From Prevotella melaninogenica ATCC 25845 (GTDB lineage Bacteria; Bacteroidota; Bacteroidia; Bacteroidales; Bacteroidaceae), in the NCBI RefSeq assembly GCF_000144405.1, contig NC_014370.1, positions 1,732,409 to 1,796,408 on the forward strand: a stretch of DNA of 64,000 bases, written 5' to 3'. The notes beneath the pieces are model-generated. The model did no database searches. It saw nothing but the letters and a program-made list of their open reading frames with translations, and was not told where the DNA came from. The number at the start of each line of letters is the position of its first letter. Positions within the stretch are counted from its first letter, which is position 1. A program made the translations under genes and the position numbers. Below, one piece after another: positions 62,037 through 64,000 of the stretch.

Positions 62037-62543
62037 TTACTTAACCGCCTGTGTCAAATTGTAAGTGTAAGAAACAAAAGGCTGGCCGTTTGTCTTGCGT
62101 GTCAAACGATATTCCAATGTCTTCGTATTACCTGGTACAGCCGTTACAGTGAGTGCTGTCTCAGCCTTTCCGTCATTGAGAAGGAGTCGACTTGGCGTGT
62201 TATCACTCTTTGTGAAATTGTAATCCATCTTCCATGTGCCACTTGTAGGCAACAAGAGTGGTGCACTACCTTCTACCGTGAAGGTTGATGGATTACCAGC
62301 CTCATCTTGGTTTAGATTGATGACAAACGTGTCAAAATCGAGTAGGTCTGTCAATGTCTTTGTACGAGCATTCGCTTCATCAGTCTGCACAACAGAATTA
62401 ACAACCCACTTACCGCCAATCTTTTCACTTAGCGTTATCGGTGCTGTAAAACTTCCGTCATCAACTGTAGAACATCCCGTGAACGCCATTGCCGTAGAAA
62501 AGAGTAGTCCAATAGCGAACAAATTACCTCTGATTGTTCTCAT
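62037..62543 (-). CDS. DUF5004-like lipoprotein, first gene of the PUL
   Basis: Lipobox AFTGCS (Cys24) after a signal peptide, followed by an acidic/short linker. The mature 140 residues look like a lipocalin-type barrel: LSEKIGGKWVVNSVVQTDE, FVINLNQDEAGNPSTFTVEG, LPTSGTWKMDYNF, LEYRLTRKTNGQP. This agrees with the DUF5004 domain found at the start of several Bacteroidota PULs. Function is unknown. A -7 box at 62600-62608 gives a ~50-base leader; the gene lies 135 bases before the next. Confidence 0.72.
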   Translation of the reverse strand: MRTIRGNLFAIGLLFSTAMAFTGCSTVDDGSFTAPITLSEKIGGKWVVNSVVQTDEANARTKTLTDLLDFDTFVINLNQDEAGNPSTFTVEGSAPLLLPTSGTWKMDYNFTKSDNTPSRLLLNDGKAETALTVTAVPGNTKTLEYRLTRKTNGQPFVSYTYNLTQAVK

Positions 62544-62599
62544 AGTGAATCTTGTTTTTAGTTATTGAAAATTTATTTTTGTTGATTATTTCTTTATTG

Positions 62600-62608
62600 G
62601 CAAAGTTA
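62600..62608 (-). promoter_or_regulatory. -7 box of the PUL
   Basis: On the minus strand TAACTTTGC, a consensus match 57 bases before the ATG of the first PUL gene. No clear -33 TTTG is seen; activators may be needed. Confidence 0.55.
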
Positions 62609-62828
62609 GTTATCATTATTCATAAAGTAAAGAAAACTGATGATTGTATAAACATAAATCGGCTATAAAATTCATAAACTACTGATAATCAATACCCATT
62701 TATCATCCTAAAGTATAAATAATATAACTTGAATATTACGCTTTTAGTCCTTTTAAAGCATCAAAACGACAAATTTTCAGCTAAAAGGGATGCAATTATT
62801 AACATTTAAGGTTCTTCCGATATATGGA

Positions 62829-63137
62829 GTGATAATCTAAAACTTTTATATTATAAGGCACACGGAGAGACGGAGGGGACGGAGTTTTAAGTCATACATA
62901 GAGGTGCCGATGGCACAAAGAGCGACGGAGATATAGCGTACTAATTCCTAATAACTTTTGGGATAAACGCTTTGTGAATAAAATCTCTAATAACACTCGT
63001 AAACAATCTCCGTAGCTCCACGCACCGACGGTGCCTCCGTGACTACCATTACTTTGTTTTAATAATCCTCCGTACCCTCCTTTTCTCCGTGTGACATTTC
63101 GTCAGAAACCTAAGCTTAGCCGAATCATTATCACCCC
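62829..63137 (-). repeat. ~309-bp MITE-like element, copy B
   Basis: Bounded by GTGATAAT (62829-62836) and ATTATCAC (63130-63137), a perfect 8-bp inverted repeat, extendable to 10 of 11. The reverse complement aligns with 1943-2250. Rich in CTCCGT words. No transposase is encoded. Confidence 0.78.
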
Positions 63138-63153
63138 AAATTACTAAAGACCT

Positions 63154-63364
63154 AAATTTAACCCCAATCGGTCATTAGACCACAATATGAATAATTCTTA
63201 TTACTATGGTATTGTTTCCTAACATCTTTTATTTTCTTATCGGCATCTTGTCCGTCTTTGTAACTTGACGTAGCCCGCTACGTCTGCGTTCCAAAGCCAA
63301 ACAATCTGCTCGATAATAAAACAAAATATGTTTAGCCTCTAATAACCGATTTGGGGTTAAAAAT
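63154..63364. repeat. 211-bp inverted-repeat element
   Basis: Left end AAATTTAACCCCAATCGGTC continuing ATTAGA (63154-63179); right end TCTAATAACCGATTTGGGGT continuing TAAAAAT (63338-63364). They pair with few mismatches. The AATCGGTT-ATTAGAG core resembles the ends of the 138-bp element at 5157-5294. It contains a GACGTAGC-CC-GCTACGTC dyad. Confidence 0.7.
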
Positions 63365-63375
63365 CTACAAACAAG

Positions 63376-63805
63376 AATTTGAAAAATCATTACATTATTT
63401 CGAAGAAAACTGCTATAAATAAGGATAAAACCACGCTTAAAAAGCAAGTCTGCAACCAACAGTAAATCAATTAGTTATAAATTAGCAAAACAAAAGGTGC
63501 TTAATTGGACTTCAAAAGGGCGTTAGTAAGCCTCTTAAAGGGCACCTTTTGCAAGTCAATTAGGCGTCTTTTAGAGGCCAAAAGAGCATGTATTGGTTTT
63601 GAAGTGTACGAAAATAGTTTACAAACTTCAAGTAATAAGGGAATAAGCTGTTTGTAGAAGGCGGATAAAATAGTATCAATTTGCAATTATCGCTTAGTTT
63701 ATTCCCTTTTAGTAAGACCATCCAATTTAGGATAAACATAGTATGCAAGTGGATTAGTTTTTATTCTATTTCCAATCTATGTAACTAACAGAAGAACCAT
63801 AAAAA
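63376..63805 (+). repeat. ~290-bp intergenic element, copy 3 with internal insertion
   Basis: From TTTGAAAAATCATTACATT to TAGAAGGCGGATAA (63376-63667) it aligns with copies 1 and 2. The tail shared with copy 2 (ATAGTATCNATTTGCAAT, then AATCTATNTAACAGAAGAA) is interrupted here by ~85 extra bases (about 63690-63772). Confidence 0.8.
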
Positions 63806-63853
63806 GCCTATTCTGTAAAGCATGAAACTATAATTTGCTGAATAGAGAATAAA

Positions 63854-63887
63854 AAGATAGAGCCTGTCTCACGACAAGCTCTATCTT
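63854..63887. terminator. Hairpin, likely terminator of a gene beyond the window
   Basis: AAGATAGAGC-C-TGTC pairs with GACA-A-GCTCTATCTT (one mismatch, 4-base loop). No gene in the window ends near it. T-rich DNA follows on the plus strand and AAAA precedes. Confidence 0.5.
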
Positions 63888-64000
63888 CTTTAATTAACTT
63901 ATAAAATGCGTCTAATTAAATCTATATTACTTAAATTACCCAAATAACAAATATATATACCAAATATCATTCTGAAGTTTGCACTTCGTTATACTAAACC

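Larger units (their letters stand above)
62544..64000. other. Long non-coding region, mosaic of repeats
   Basis: 1457 bases with no supported gene. From the left: PUL -7 box (62600-62608), ~309-bp element copy B (62829-63137), an inverted-repeat element (63154-63364), third copy of the ~290-bp element (63376-63805), and a hairpin (63854-63887). Short open frames at 63229-63459, 63501-63686 and 63560-63748 lie inside repeats and are not conserved. Confidence 0.8.

Noticed and set aside
63229..63748. Three short minus-strand frames near the right end
   Set aside because: All overlap repeat elements; equivalents are interrupted in the other copies of the ~290-bp element.

Overview
The window is a chromosomal segment of a Bacteroidota bacterium, most likely a Prevotella-type oral or gut anaerobe. 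The evidence is the promoter style (TAnnTTTG -7 boxes, few Shine-Dalgarno sites), SusC/SusD and GH97 genes, an ATP-dependent PEP carboxykinase, a two-gene KorAB 2-oxoacid:ferredoxin oxidoreductase, LTA-synthase-like sulfatases and moderate A+T content. I saw no rRNA, tRNA, CRISPR array or intact transposase. The genus is inferred from gene content and not tested by search.

Layout. 1-5.2 kb: the end of a DUF6242-type lipoprotein, an orphan KilA-N protein, a repeat-filled gap, pckA and upp. 5.3-10.2 kb: an S41 peptidase, a LemA protein with a large membrane partner, and a small secreted protein. 10.6-15.5 kb: a methyltransferase, a lipoprotein, an unusual single polypeptide joining an ECF sigma factor, a membrane helix and a beta-barrel-like domain, and a membrane-bound LytTR regulator. 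15.6-19.7 kb: korB, korA and a secreted GH16. 20.8-34.3 kb: a surface-glycan and lipid cluster (polysaccharide deacetylase, GtrB/GtrA pair, GT4, GT87-like, GT32, two GT2, LTA-synthase-like enzyme, GT11, LpxL-like acyltransferase, MsbA-like exporter, small antitoxin-like ORF). 34.4-49 kb: housekeeping and mixed genes (miaB, U32 protein, SufE, TrmH-type methyltransferase, C1 peptidase, hemolysin III, RNase R, SDR plus PAP2 pair, AAA ATPase). 49.3-62.5 kb: an outer-membrane receptor, then a polysaccharide utilisation locus (DUF5004-like lipoprotein, binding protein, SusC, SusD, GH71/99-like, GH97) that probably targets an alpha-glucan. 62.5-64 kb: a mosaic of repeats.

The most distinctive feature is the intergenic DNA. 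It carries several families of non-coding repeats: (1) four loci with four CATG-centred units at exactly 22-bp spacing; (2) four loci with three 22-bp units built as a GCAC-N5-GTGC mini-dyad with variable centre; (3) one locus of 22-bp GTCCG units; (4) two inverted copies of a ~309-bp element with short terminal inverted repeats; (5) three copies of a ~290-bp element; (6) two 86-bp elements with 12-bp ends; (7) two elements sharing an AAATCGGTT(C)ATTAGAG-type inverted end; and (8) short tandem arrays of 7-, 8- and 9-mers, one of which lies in frame inside the TrmH-type gene. No transposase for any of these is present here.

Functionally, the segment combines central anaerobic metabolism (pckA, korAB, upp), envelope construction (LPS or capsule, lipid A acylation and export, possibly sphingolipids), and secreted or outer-membrane glycan degradation. 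The sigma-membrane-barrel fusion is the best candidate for an undescribed signalling device.
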